Shown: positions 44,095-53,171, numbered from the stretch's first letter. The stretch is 64,000 nt of DNA from an uncultured Paracoccaceae bacterium (GCA_947494675.1 CANLVP010000002.1:62001-126000), one strand, 5' to 3'. Notes: generated from the sequence alone by a model not told the origin. Numbers and translations: made by a program.

Positions 44095-45702
44095 CTAAAC
44101 CATCATCTCTTTGGTGTTGGACAATGTGACGTCTGGATAGTCGCGGGCAACGCGGTCGATGTCCCATTGCAGGCGGGTCAGGAACACCGTGTCACCGTCA
44201 TTATCCAGCGCGATGTGCTGTTTGTTGGCGGCAGCAAAGGCATCCACCGCGTCCTTTGCACCGTGCACCCAACGAGCAGAGGTGAATTGCGAGCCTTCAA
44301 AGCGGACAGGCAGGCCGTATTCCATCTCAATCCGGCTGGCGAGCACCTCGAATTGCAAGGCCCCCACGACGCCGACGATGAAGCCAGAGCCGAAGGTGGG
44401 CTTGAACACTTTAGCGGCCCCTTCTTCGGCAAATTGCATCAGCGCTTTTTCAAGGTGCTTGGCTTTCATCGGATCGCCCGCGCGGCAGTTCTGCAAAAGC
44501 TCTGGCGCGAAAGAGGGGATGCCGGTGACGCGGATCGCTTCGCCTTCGGTCAGGGTGTCGCCGATACGCAGCTGGCCGTGGTTGGGGATGCCGATGATAT
44601 CGCCAGCCCAGCCTTCCTCGGCCAATTCGCGGTCAGCGGCAAGGAACATCACCGGGTTGGCCACGGCCATCACCTTTTTTGACCGCACATGGGTGAGCTT
44701 CATCCCGCGCTGGAAATGCCCGGAGGCGAGCCTGACAAAGGCGACGCGGTCGCGGTGCTTGGGGTCCATGTTGGCCTGCACCTTGAACACAAAGCCCGCC
44801 ACGTTCTTTTCCTCGGGCGCGATGGCGCGGGGTTCGGCCTTTTGCACCTGTGGCTCGGGGCCATAGGTGCCGATGCCGTCCATCAATTCCTTGACGCCGA
44901 AAGAGTTGATCGCAGAGCCGAACCAGATCGGCGTCATTGACCCGTTCAGCACGCTTTCATGGTCAAGCGTTGGCAACAGCTCTTTCGCCATCTCGATCTC
45001 TTCGAGGAATTTGTCCAACAGATGCGCGGGGATATGCTCGGCGAGCTTGGGATCATTAAGGCCGTTGATCTCAACGCTTTCGGCGACCTTGTTGCGATCG
45101 GCGCGGTCCATCAATTCCAGCCGGTCGCGCAGGATGTCGTAGGTGCCCATAAAGTCGCGGCCCACGCCAATTGGCCAAGCGGCGGGGGTGACGTCGATGG
45201 CCAGATTTTCCTGAATTTCATCGATAATCTCGAACGTATCGCGGCTTTCGCGGTCCATCTTGTTACAGAATGTCAGGATCGGAAGATCACGCAGGCGGCA
45301 AACCTCAAAAAGCTTTTGCGTTTGGCTTTCGACACCCTTTGCGCCGTCGATCACCATCACAGCCGCATCAACGGCCGTCAGCGTGCGGTAAGTGTCCTCG
45401 GAAAAGTCGGAGTGACCGGGCGTATCCACCAGATTGAAGCGAAAGTTGTTGTCTGCATTAGTAAAATCAAACGACATCGCAGAGGCCGAGACAGAGATGC
45501 CGCGGTCCTTTTCCATCTGCATAAAGTCGGACCGCGTGCGGCGCGCCTCACCCTTGGCACGGACCTGTCCGGCCATCTGAATGGCACCACCATAAAGCAG
45601 GAATTTCTCGGTCAGGGTGGTCTTGCCCGCATCCGGGTGCGAGATGATCGCAAAGGTGCGGCGGCGGGCAATTTCGGCAGGAAGTGCGGGGCGATTTGTC
45701 AT
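44095..45702 (-). CDS. prfC: Peptide chain release factor 3
   Basis: GTPase that recycles RF1/RF2 from the ribosome after termination; 535 residues. G-motifs: HPDAGKTTLTEK (G1), DTPGHSDFSED (G3), NKMDRES (G4). SVSASAMSFDF lies in switch 1. I start at ATG 45702 because GAGG lies 6 bases upstream; ATG 45708 would leave no space. Other EF-G-like domains follow, with RF3-type ends. Monocistronic by spacing. Confidence 0.97.
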   Translation of the reverse strand: MTNRPALPAEIARRRTFAIISHPDAGKTTLTEKFLLYGGAIQMAGQVRAKGEARRTRSDFMQMEKDRGISVSASAMSFDFTNADNNFRFNLVDTPGHSDFSEDTYRTLTAVDAAVMVIDGAKGVESQTQKLFEVCRLRDLPILTFCNKMDRESRDTFEIIDEIQENLAIDVTPAAWPIGVGRDFMGTYDILRDRLELMDRADRNKVAESVEINGLNDPKLAEHIPAHLLDKFLEEIEMAKELLPTLDHESVLNGSMTPIWFGSAINSFGVKELMDGIGTYGPEPQVQKAEPRAIAPEEKNVAGFVFKVQANMDPKHRDRVAFVRLASGHFQRGMKLTHVRSKKVMAVANPVMFLAADRELAEEGWAGDIIGIPNHGQLRIGDTLTEGEAIRVTGIPSFAPELLQNCRAGDPMKAKHLEKALMQFAEEGAAKVFKPTFGSGFIVGVVGALQFEVLASRIEMEYGLPVRFEGSQFTSARWVHGAKDAVDAFAAANKQHIALDNDGDTVFLTRLQWDIDRVARDYPDVTLSNTKEMMV

Positions 45703-45884
45703 GCGCATCCTCTAGCGCGGGCTGCGGCAAAGGGCAATCGGGGTTGCGCGGGCCAATCCTTGCCCAAAGGAGGCACGTCCGGTGGCCGAAAGCTGCTTTG
45801 CTATGCGATAGCAGGCGGGCATTATTGCTTAGCGTCTGCACCCTGGTGCCTAACCCTTGCAGGTTTTCATCTGAGGGGATCGCT

Positions 45885-46493
45885 ATGATCAACACAACAT
45901 CATCCAAACTGGCGCTGCTGGCTGTTCTGGGCCTTGCGGCATGTGGCGGCACCGGCGTGCCAGTGGGCACAACGAACCCGGTGCCCGCGACGCCGCTAAC
46001 CTTTGCTGAGATCGCGGATATTGCCGACGATGTGAATGTCGGCTTTAACGCGGTGCCAATCACGCCGAAGGCGCTTGTTCCAAACGCTGGTGGGGCGACT
46101 TACGAGGGCGCCGTTGGCGGCACCATCGCGGTGCAGGGCAATGTCACGGATGTGGCGGGCGTCATGGCCGTTGACGTCGATTTTGGCCGCGATCAGGTCG
46201 GCGGTCTGCTGGGCAACTTTGTGACCCGCGCAGGCGACGATATTGATGGGATGCTGAGCCTGCGGAACGGTGTGCTGAACCGCCAAAGCAACAGCCAGCA
46301 GGTCGCGATTTTTGCCGATGTGGATGGCAATCTGCGCAGTGCGGCAGGTGAGTTCATCGAGGTGGACGCGCGTCTGCGCAATAGTGGCTTCAAGGGTAAC
46401 AACGTTGAATTCATCGGCGGCGATATCCAAGGGGACATCTACGTTGACGGCGTGCGCGGCGATCTGGATCTGTCCACGCAGTTGGAACGTTAA
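45885..46493 (+). CDS. TbpB-barrel-like lipoprotein, first of pair
   Basis: 202 residues with lipobox LGLAAC (lipidated Cys20). The mature part resembles the eight-stranded handle/barrel domain of transferrin-binding-protein-B-like lipoproteins: short strands with the pattern VDVDFGRDQVGGLLGNF, DGMLSLRNGVLNR and GDIQGDIYVDG. GAGGGGAT lies upstream as a ribosome site. The gene at 46561 is a paralogue with matching segments. Probably outer-membrane, surface or periplasm facing; ligand unknown. Confidence 0.75.
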   Translation: MINTTSSKLALLAVLGLAACGGTGVPVGTTNPVPATPLTFAEIADIADDVNVGFNAVPITPKALVPNAGGATYEGAVGGTIAVQGNVTDVAGVMAVDVDFGRDQVGGLLGNFVTRAGDDIDGMLSLRNGVLNRQSNSQQVAIFADVDGNLRSAAGEFIEVDARLRNSGFKGNNVEFIGGDIQGDIYVDGVRGDLDLSTQLER

Positions 46494-46560
46494 ACCTGGA
46501 TTAACCCGTCATTAACCGACCTTATGAAATCCTGACCCCGGAATTTGAACTGGGGACAGG

Positions 46561-47136
46561 ATGCGATCAATCATTGGCATGATATGTGGCGCGGCACTTG
46601 CAGGGTGCAGCTCTGGCGGCGGATCGGGCGGCGAAACGCTCAGCCGCAGCGAACAGGCGCAAGAGCTTGAGGCGACGCTGTCGGCCACCAATGTCACGGA
46701 ACCAGCAAACCTGCCGACGTCCGGTGCGACGACCTATGCCGGTTTCATGACCGCAGGTCTGCCCACCGGGGCCGGGGGAGCGCGGACGGAGTATTTGGGT
46801 GATTTGTCCCTGACCGTGGATTTCGAGGCCAACCGCAATCAGGTGCGGGGCAGGGCCAAGAACTTTGCAGATGGCAACAACCGGCTGTCCGGACAGCTCA
46901 ATATCCGTAACGGCGATCTATTCCGCAATACGGTCATTGACGAAAACTACACCTTTACTGGCAACGTAAAGGGCACGCTGGGCAAAGGGTCGGATGACTA
47001 TGTTGTAGATGCCGAAATCGCCGGAGAATTCCGTGGCCGCAACCAGGAAGGCGTCAGTGGATTGCTCTTTGGCGATGTGGAAGGCCCCGCAGGCCAAGAC
47101 ATCTTTGACGGCAGCTTTTTCGCCGCCAGCGACTAG
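46561..47136 (+). CDS. TbpB-barrel-like lipoprotein, second of pair
   Basis: 191 residues, lipobox GAALAGC (lipidated Cys16) and a Ser/Gly spacer. Strand pattern as in the preceding gene: TTYAGF, LTVDFEANRNQVRGRAKNF, SGQLNIRNGDLFRN, LFGDVEGPAGQDIFDG. The end overlaps the converging Hint gene by 4 bases. GGGGACAGG precedes the ATG. It follows the first copy after 67 bp, which holds a TTAACC direct repeat but no clear terminator. Confidence 0.75.
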   Translation: MRSIIGMICGAALAGCSSGGGSGGETLSRSEQAQELEATLSATNVTEPANLPTSGATTYAGFMTAGLPTGAGGARTEYLGDLSLTVDFEANRNQVRGRAKNFADGNNRLSGQLNIRNGDLFRNTVIDENYTFTGNVKGTLGKGSDDYVVDAEIAGEFRGRNQEGVSGLLFGDVEGPAGQDIFDGSFFAASD

Positions 47137-48140
47137 CTTTGTGAGGCTTTGCGCAAGAGCGCGACGGCATCGGGCGTCGACAAAAGGCTGCCCTGCACCT
47201 CGTAATCCAGATGATGCCGGTGGCTGTGATTGTCGCCCCCTACGCCACCGGGCAGGGCCGCGCGGGTGCGTGGGTCAACCAGCAGCGATTCCGCCGCGAT
47301 CCCTTCGGCATAGATGATCTGGTGGTTGTCAAAGAGCAGCTGGAAATAGTCCACAAAGCCGCCGTCTTGTTGGTAAACCGTGTCGCCGTTGATCAGGTGG
47401 CGGACCTTGACCAGCACCTCGCTCCGCCCCGCGCCAAGGCGGTCCTGACGCTGGTAAACAAAGAGCCGGTGATCGGGGCTGACCACAAGATCGTTCATGT
47501 TGTGCAGCGCATCGGCCTTGATCACCACAGGGGCAAATTCGCCCACAGCGCGATAGGTCGTATGGCCAATCCAGCGGATTTGCTGCGGGCCATCGTCGCG
47601 GGTGAGGACCTTGTCACCCACGGACAAATCCTCAATCGGGGTCTGCTGACCAGAGGCCATGGTGATATGGGTGCCGCGGGTAAAGGACACGCAGGCGACT
47701 TCGGCAAAGCGGGTGATGGCGGATTTGCGGTCAATGCCCACAAGCCGGTAGTCGGTTTTGGGCATTAGCGTCGCCAGCGGCAGGATATAGACCGCCTCAA
47801 CCCCGTCTTGCTCGATCTCGACCATCACGAGGGCCTCAAACGTGCTGCCGTCGCGTGCCATCAGGGTCAGGCAGCAATCCAATACGACGGCGTTGCCGGG
47901 CTTGCCGACCTCTGTGCTGGCGTCGACCTCAAAGAACAGCTGGTCGTCGCCCATGGCGAGGGTCAACCGGGACCGTTTCGCCCCCTTGGCCAATTGGTAG
48001 ACGTCATCCATCACCAATTCATCGGCAAAGGACATCGCATCGCCCAAGGCCACCCCGTCGGACACCGTGAAATCGGCGGCTTTCAGGACCGGAACAGCCT
48101 GTAGGCTGCGGGTGTTGGTGGGGGTCGTCATATGCGGCAT
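47133..48140 (-). CDS. Hint (Hedgehog/intein) domain protein
   Basis: 335 residues. The Hint domain starts near Cys150 in EVACVSFTRGTHITMASG, continues with TPIEDLSVGDKVLTRDDG and QIRWIGHTTY, and has VVSPDHRLFVY and the later LLVKVRHLI motif of the Hint_2 type. The first 149 residues are a beta-rich N-terminal region. Free-standing Hint proteins of this type are frequent in Rhodobacteraceae and occur with RTX-type secreted proteins. An Asn/Cys splice junction is not evident, so autocleavage rather than splicing is the likelier activity. A second ATG at 48131 is possible. Confidence 0.85.
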   Translation of the reverse strand: MPHMTTPTNTRSLQAVPVLKAADFTVSDGVALGDAMSFADELVMDDVYQLAKGAKRSRLTLAMGDDQLFFEVDASTEVGKPGNAVVLDCCLTLMARDGSTFEALVMVEIEQDGVEAVYILPLATLMPKTDYRLVGIDRKSAITRFAEVACVSFTRGTHITMASGQQTPIEDLSVGDKVLTRDDGPQQIRWIGHTTYRAVGEFAPVVIKADALHNMNDLVVSPDHRLFVYQRQDRLGAGRSEVLVKVRHLINGDTVYQQDGGFVDYFQLLFDNHQIIYAEGIAAESLLVDPRTRAALPGGVGGDNHSHRHHLDYEVQGSLLSTPDAVALLRKASQS

Positions 48141-48264
48141 TACCGGTGGTGTGAGGGTGCGCGCAACCTATGGTCAACGGCCCCCCGCGTCAACGCGACA
48201 GACCCCCTGTCCTTGGCGGGCTGACATGCTAAGTCTGGGGCAAGCAAATGAAAGGAAGATGAAG

Positions 48265-49041
48265 ATGGATCTGGGGATCAAGGGAAAACGCGCGCTGGTC
48301 TGCGCAAGCTCCAAGGGTTTGGGCAAGGGATGTGCTGTGGCGTTGGCCGAAGCAGGCGTTGATCTGGTGTTGAACGGGCGCGGTGTCGAGGCGTTGGAGG
48401 CGACAGCAGACGAGCTGCGCGCAATCGGCGTCAATGTCACACCCGTAGCGGCGGATGTGACCACCGAAGAGGGGCGCGCGGCGCTGTTGGATGCGGCGCA
48501 AGGCGTTGATATTCTTGTCAATAACGCAGGTGGTCCGCCTCCGGGTCTGTGGTCCGACTGGGACCGCGCCGATTTTATCAAGGCGCTCGATGCCAATATG
48601 CTGGCGCCAATTGCGCTGATGAAAGCACTGTTGCCCGGCATGATCGATCAGGGCTGGGGCCGCGTGGTGAACATCACATCGGCCTCCGTCAAAGCGCCGA
48701 TTGCGCAGCTTGGTCTGTCCAACTCTGCCCGTGCCGGTCTGACCGGATATGTCGCTGGAACCTCGCGGCAGGTGGCACCACATGGGGTCACAATCAACAA
48801 CATGCTGCCCGGTATTCATGCCACGGACCGCGCGGTCAGCCTTGATACCGGCGTCAGCAACGCACAGGGCATCAGCATTGAACAAGCCATCGCGCAGCGC
48901 GAAGCGACGATCCCGGCGCGGCGCTACGGTACCGCGCAGGAATTTGGTGCCATGTGTGCGTTCCTGTGTTCGCAGCACGCAGGGTTCCTCGTGGGGCAGA
49001 ACATCGTTCTTGATGGCGGCGCGCTGAACGCCACGATCTGA
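48265..49041 (+). CDS. Short-chain dehydrogenase/reductase with atypical active site
   Basis: 258-residue Rossmann enzyme. NAD(P) loop ASSKGLGKG (14-22), the NNAGG motif (86-90) and Ser139 are present, but the Tyr-x-x-x-Lys of classical SDRs is replaced by Ser152-x-x-x-Arg156 (LSNSARAG). The C-terminus has the usual VGQNIVLDGGALNAT. So the name 3-oxoacyl-ACP reductase would rest on overall likeness only. I start at ATG 48265 with AAAGGAAG upstream; ATG 48259 is possible. It overlaps the AlkC-like gene by one base. Confidence 0.85.
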   Translation: MDLGIKGKRALVCASSKGLGKGCAVALAEAGVDLVLNGRGVEALEATADELRAIGVNVTPVAADVTTEEGRAALLDAAQGVDILVNNAGGPPPGLWSDWDRADFIKALDANMLAPIALMKALLPGMIDQGWGRVVNITSASVKAPIAQLGLSNSARAGLTGYVAGTSRQVAPHGVTINNMLPGIHATDRAVSLDTGVSNAQGISIEQAIAQREATIPARRYGTAQEFGAMCAFLCSQHAGFLVGQNIVLDGGALNATI

Positions 49042-50159
49042 TGGCGCAGGGGTTCAGCCTGAAGGACGATTTGTTCAACGTCCAGACGGTTGGGCGATTG
49101 GCGGGCTATTTCGAAGGGGCAGGTGTTTTTGCGTCTGCTCCGTTCGAGGCGGAGGTCATGGCGCGCATGCCGCCCCTTGAGCTGAAAGAGCGGATCAACA
49201 TGATCGCGGATGTGCTTGCCACGCATCTGCCCGCTGATTTCGCAGCGGCAGGACAGGCGATCCAAGCGGCCTTGCCGCCGCCGTTGGACCCTACAAAGAC
49301 CGACGACGACTTTGGGCATTTTATCTTTGCGCCATTGGGCGTTTACGTTGAAAATCATGGGCTTGAGGATCACCTCTCATCTTCGCTTGATCTGCTGGAG
49401 GCGCTCACCCAGCGCTTTTCGATGGAGTTTTCGATCCGCGCGTTTCTGAACCACGCGCCCGACGCGGTGCTGGAGCGGATGCAGGGTTGGGTGGGGCATG
49501 AGCATTACCATGTGCGCCGTTTGATCAGCGAAGGGACCCGGCCGAAGCTGCCATGGGGGCAAGGAATCGGCATTGGGGCAGACAAGACGTTGCCGCTGTT
49601 GGACCAACTGCATGGTGATCCGACGCGCTTTGTCACGCGGTCGGTGGCGAACCATTTGAATGATATCACAAAATCCGAACCCGATCTGGTGCTCGCACGC
49701 TTTGACAAGTGGTCCAAATCCGGTCAGCAGCAGGCGAAAGAGCTGGATTGGATGACCCGGCACGCGCTGCGCGGGTTGATCAAGGCCGGGCATCCGGGTG
49801 CGATGAAACACCTTGGTTTCGCGCCCGATGTGGCGCTTGAACAGGCCGAGATTTCAATTGCGCCGGGGGCTTTGGAGATCGGCGAGGCTGCGGAAATTGA
49901 TGTGACGATTACGACCAAGGTTGATGCAGGTCTGATCGTGGATTATGTGATCGACTTTGTGAAGGCGAATGGGTCAAATGCGCCAAAAGTGTTCAAAATG
50001 AAGGTTTTGCAGGCCAAAGCCAATGTGCCTCTCACCTTGAAAAAGAAGCATCTGTTCAAGAAAGGTGCGACCACATTCACCCATTATCCCGGCGCGCACC
50101 GGGTGCATGTACAGGTGAATGGGCGCAAAGTCGCGGCGGCGGACTTTACCTTGTCCTAG
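49041..50159 (+). CDS. DNA alkylation repair protein, AlkC-like
   Basis: 372 residues. Helical HEAT-like repeats run to about 270: FSIRAFLNHAPD, EHYHVRRLISEGTRPKLPW, FVTRSVANHLNDITKSEPD, MTRHALRGLIKAGHPGAMKHLGF; these are AlkC signatures. A C-terminal Ig-like beta domain (about 280-372: EIDVTITTK, HYPGAHRVHVQVNGRKV) follows, as described for AlkC. It is expected to excise 3-methyladenine and related lesions. ATG 49041 overlaps the SDR stop (TGATG), so it shares that transcript. No regulatory ada-like gene lies nearby. Confidence 0.85.
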   Translation: MAQGFSLKDDLFNVQTVGRLAGYFEGAGVFASAPFEAEVMARMPPLELKERINMIADVLATHLPADFAAAGQAIQAALPPPLDPTKTDDDFGHFIFAPLGVYVENHGLEDHLSSSLDLLEALTQRFSMEFSIRAFLNHAPDAVLERMQGWVGHEHYHVRRLISEGTRPKLPWGQGIGIGADKTLPLLDQLHGDPTRFVTRSVANHLNDITKSEPDLVLARFDKWSKSGQQQAKELDWMTRHALRGLIKAGHPGAMKHLGFAPDVALEQAEISIAPGALEIGEAAEIDVTITTKVDAGLIVDYVIDFVKANGSNAPKVFKMKVLQAKANVPLTLKKKHLFKKGATTFTHYPGAHRVHVQVNGRKVAAADFTLS

Positions 50160-50213
50160 GCTGGTATCGTTGTTAGGTGCTTTCCTGACTGAATTGCTCA
50201 AGAGTTGACATCC

Positions 50214-51287
50214 ATGACCACCCCGCGGCTTGAGATCGCCAAGATCAGCAAGGCTTTTGATGACCGCCGGATTGTCGACGAGATTGATCTGACGGTGATG
50301 CCGGGGCAGGTGACCTGCCTGTTGGGGCCGTCGGGCTGCGGCAAGTCCACGACCCTGCGAATGATTGCGGGCGTTGAGATGCAGGACAGCGGCACGATCC
50401 ATGTGGACGGCAAGCTGGTCTGTGATACCGTCAACCGCGTGCCGCCAGAGGGGCGCGGGATTGGCCTGATGTTTCAGGACTTTGCGCTGTTTCCACACCT
50501 GAATGTCGCGCAAAACGTAGGGTTTGGCCTGCCCCGGCGCGGCAGTGAGGCGCGGATCAAAGAACTGTTGGGCAAGGTCGGGATGCAGCGTCATATCGAC
50601 CGCTACCCGCATGAGCTGTCGGGCGGTGAACAACAGCGTGTGGCGCTGGCAAGGGCGCTTGCCCCCAAGCCCGGCATCATGTTGATGGACGAACCGTTTT
50701 CGGGACTGGATGACAGGCTGCGCGATGACATCCGGGACGAGACGCTGGATGTGTTGAAGGAAGAAGGCGCAGCAGTGCTGCTGGTCACCCATGAGCCGGC
50801 AGAGGCGATGCGCATGGCTGATGAGATCGCGCTGATGCGGGACGGGCGGATCGTGCAGCGCGGCGCGCCTTACAACATTTACAACGCGCCGGTAGACCTC
50901 AAAGCCGCATCATTCTTTAGCGATATCAATGTGATCCAAGGCAAAGTTGAAGGGGCGCTGACCGAAACGCCCTTTGGTCAATTCCTGGCCCCTGGCGTGC
51001 CGGACGGGACAGAAGTCGACATCTGCATTCGGCCCCAGCACCTCAAGATTGACTTTGATCGTCAAGGCCGTGGCCCCAATCCCACCCCGTCAGAGGGCAC
51101 GCCCGCCCGCGGGATCGTCCGGCGCGCGCGGTTCATGGGCAACGAAAGCCTTGTGGAATTTACGATGGATTATGACGGGTCGATGTTGCGCGCAGTGGTG
51201 CCGTCCGTGTTTTTGCCCAAGCCCGGCACGGCGCTTTGGATCATGATCCGCCGCGACCGTTGCTTCGTCTTTCCCCGCGCGGCTTAG
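50214..51287 (+). CDS. ABC transporter ATP-binding protein, FbpC/PotA-like
   Basis: 357-residue ATPase: Walker A GPSGCGKST, Q-loop MFQDFALFP, signature LSGGEQQR, Walker B ILLMDEP-like (MLMDEPFSGLDD), His switch VTHEPAE. Residues from about 245 form a TOBE-like regulatory domain (ICIRPQHLK). It resembles ATPases of ferric-iron or polyamine importers. No permease or binding protein is adjacent, so it is an orphan here; the partner genes are elsewhere or downstream of other loci. Start ATG 50214 is preferred to TTG 50205. It ends overlapping the converging DUF1289 gene by 4 bases. Confidence 0.88.
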   Translation: MTTPRLEIAKISKAFDDRRIVDEIDLTVMPGQVTCLLGPSGCGKSTTLRMIAGVEMQDSGTIHVDGKLVCDTVNRVPPEGRGIGLMFQDFALFPHLNVAQNVGFGLPRRGSEARIKELLGKVGMQRHIDRYPHELSGGEQQRVALARALAPKPGIMLMDEPFSGLDDRLRDDIRDETLDVLKEEGAAVLLVTHEPAEAMRMADEIALMRDGRIVQRGAPYNIYNAPVDLKAASFFSDINVIQGKVEGALTETPFGQFLAPGVPDGTEVDICIRPQHLKIDFDRQGRGPNPTPSEGTPARGIVRRARFMGNESLVEFTMDYDGSMLRAVVPSVFLPKPGTALWIMIRRDRCFVFPRAA

Positions 51288-51511
51288 GCCAAACGCCCGG
51301 CACGCCCACCGCGGCGGCGGGTCAGTTTCGACCGGCGGCTTTCCAGCTCATCCATCACCGCGCGGCGATCGTCGGGCGACATGGACGACCAGGCGCCAAT
51401 CTCGTCAATTGACCGCAGACAGCCTGTACACAACCGGGTTTCGGGCTGGATCACACAGATCTTGATGCAGGGGCTTTCCACCTCGGCCCGCTTCCAGATG
51501 TCGTCGGTCAT
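51284..51511 (-). CDS. DUF1289 family small cysteine protein
   Basis: 75 residues with the family pattern SPCIKICVI (two Cys) then LCTGCLRS (two Cys), a likely Zn or Fe-S site; EIGAWSSM and an Arg-rich tail (RRSKLTRRRGGRAG) follow. Cytoplasmic. Function unknown. It overlaps ruvX by 4 bases on the same strand and the ABC ATPase 3' end by 4 bases on the other. Confidence 0.9.
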   Translation of the reverse strand: MTDDIWKRAEVESPCIKICVIQPETRLCTGCLRSIDEIGAWSSMSPDDRRAVMDELESRRSKLTRRRGGRAGRLA

Positions 51512-51984
51512 GTCGCGTTTCCCAAATGGCTCAGCCGGTCGAGCAGCCCTTGCAGGATATAGGCAGCGGCGACGTGATCGATCAGCTCTCCGCGACGTTT
51601 GCGGGACATATCCGCCTCGAGCATGGCGCGTTCGGCAGCAACGGTAGACAGACGCTCATCCCAGAAGGTGATCGGCAGCGGTGTGAGGCGTTCCAGATTG
51701 CGGGCAAAGGCGCGGGTCGCCTGACAGCGTGGCCCTTCGGACCCGTCCATGTTCATCGGCAGGCCCAGCACCAGCCCTGCAACTTCGCGCTGTTCACACA
51801 GTGTGAGCAGTTTGGCGGCATCGACACCGAATTTCTTGCGTTTGATCGTCTCTACCGGTGTCGCCACGCCGCGCATCCGGTCGGAGATGGCCACGCCCAA
51901 GGTCACGGTCCCAAGGTCGAGCCCGGCCAAAGCACCAAAGCCGGGTAGGGTGGCCGCAAAATCGGCGGGATCGTCACAGATCAT
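51508..51984 (-). CDS. ruvX: Holliday junction resolvase-like YqgF/RuvX
   Basis: 158-residue RNase H-fold protein: LAGLDLGTVTLGVAISD (first Asp), GLPMNMDGSEGPR, FWDERLSTVAAERAM, and DHVAAAYILQG. In E. coli YqgF is needed for 16S rRNA 5'-end processing and is grouped with Holliday-junction nucleases. It overlaps ccmI by 4 bases and the DUF1289 gene by 4 bases. Confidence 0.95.
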   Translation of the reverse strand: MICDDPADFAATLPGFGALAGLDLGTVTLGVAISDRMRGVATPVETIKRKKFGVDAAKLLTLCEQREVAGLVLGLPMNMDGSEGPRCQATRAFARNLERLTPLPITFWDERLSTVAAERAMLEADMSRKRRGELIDHVAAAYILQGLLDRLSHLGNAT

Positions 51985-53171
51985 TCGGACAACCCCGCAG
52001 CTGTCGCGGCCTCTTGCAGGGCAGCAATGGCGTCCGCATCGGCGGCAAAGACCTGCTGCGCCTCGGCCCAGATGCGCCCGGCCTGTTCGGTGTCGCCGAG
52101 CACACCATAGGCCGTGATCAGCCGCGCCCAGTCGGAGGCTGTGCCGCCCTCGGTCGCCAGACGATCCGACAGGCCTGCGACCATATTGCCGATCATCGCG
52201 GCACGATCTTCGGGCGACATGTCCTGCGCATTGGCGATATCGTCTATCGACGGGCCACGCACGGCAGGGGCGGTGTAGGACACGCCCGCGCGTGCTGCCG
52301 TGCCTTCGATCTGCAACCGCGCGAGCGAGGTGTGATAACCCTCTGGCTCATCTTCCACCAAGGGACGCCAAAGGCGGAATGCGATGTCCGCACGGTCGGT
52401 TTGGTCAAACAGGGCGCCCAAATGGTAGCGGGCCGCGACGTTATCAGAATCACGCTCAAGCAGCTGGCGCAACACGTCCTCCGCCTCTGGTGAGACATAG
52501 CCGTCTGTCGCCAGCGTCATCAGGTCCAGCTGGCGACGCAGATCCTCATCCGTGGCAGCGTCGCCTTTCAGCGCATTGACCCGGGCCTGAGCGGCGGCGG
52601 CGGCGCTGTAGTTGCGCAGTTCAGCCTCGTGATAGGCCAGCAGCGACCAGCCCTGCAGGTCGTCGGGGCGGTCTGGCATGATGCGGCGCAGCTCTTCGAC
52701 GCTGGCCAGGTAGGATTCCGGTGGGTTCACCGCTGGTGGCGCAGGCGCAATCGCCTCAAGCGCCGCCTGACTGGGCCGATTGGCGCGCATCTCTTCGGAG
52801 GCTGCGTGGCGTTGCGCCAATGGCTGGTCCGGAATGGCGGGAGAGCCCAACTGCCAATAGGTCAGCGCAGCGACGCCGACCACCGCGACGCCGATGACCC
52901 CGGCCACAACCGGGCTGCTTTGAAAGACGCCTGCGCTGCGCGGTGAGGCGTTCGCGGCCAGCAATCTGCGTGCGACTTCGGTGCGCGCGCGCTCTGCCTC
53001 TTCGGCGGACAGAATGTCGCGGGCCAGATCACGCTCAATCTCGGCCAATTGCCCGGTGTAGATCGCCACATCGCTCGCGCCTTCGGAAGGCGTCGCCGCC
53101 GCGCGCAGCAATGGTTTGACCAAGGTCACCAAGACAAAGGCGGCAAGCACCGCTGCGATCACCCAAAACAC
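51981..53171 (-). CDS. ccmI: Cytochrome c biogenesis protein CcmI (CycH)
   Basis: Membrane chaperone that delivers apocytochrome c to the heme ligation complex; 396 residues. N-terminal helix 2-20, a cytoplasmic loop whose start (AIYTGQLAEIERDLARDILSAEEAERARTEVARR) is the family signature, a second helix about 89-108 (VVAGVIGVAVVGVAALTYW), and a long periplasmic TPR-like part (about 150-396). Other ccm genes are not in the window. A 186-bp divergent gap separates it from the sox operon. Confidence 0.93.
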   Translation of the reverse strand: MFWVIAAVLAAFVLVTLVKPLLRAAATPSEGASDVAIYTGQLAEIERDLARDILSAEEAERARTEVARRLLAANASPRSAGVFQSSPVVAGVIGVAVVGVAALTYWQLGSPAIPDQPLAQRHAASEEMRANRPSQAALEAIAPAPPAVNPPESYLASVEELRRIMPDRPDDLQGWSLLAYHEAELRNYSAAAAAQARVNALKGDAATDEDLRRQLDLMTLATDGYVSPEAEDVLRQLLERDSDNVAARYHLGALFDQTDRADIAFRLWRPLVEDEPEGYHTSLARLQIEGTAARAGVSYTAPAVRGPSIDDIANAQDMSPEDRAAMIGNMVAGLSDRLATEGGTASDWARLITAYGVLGDTEQAGRIWAEAQQVFAADADAIAALQEAATAAGLSE

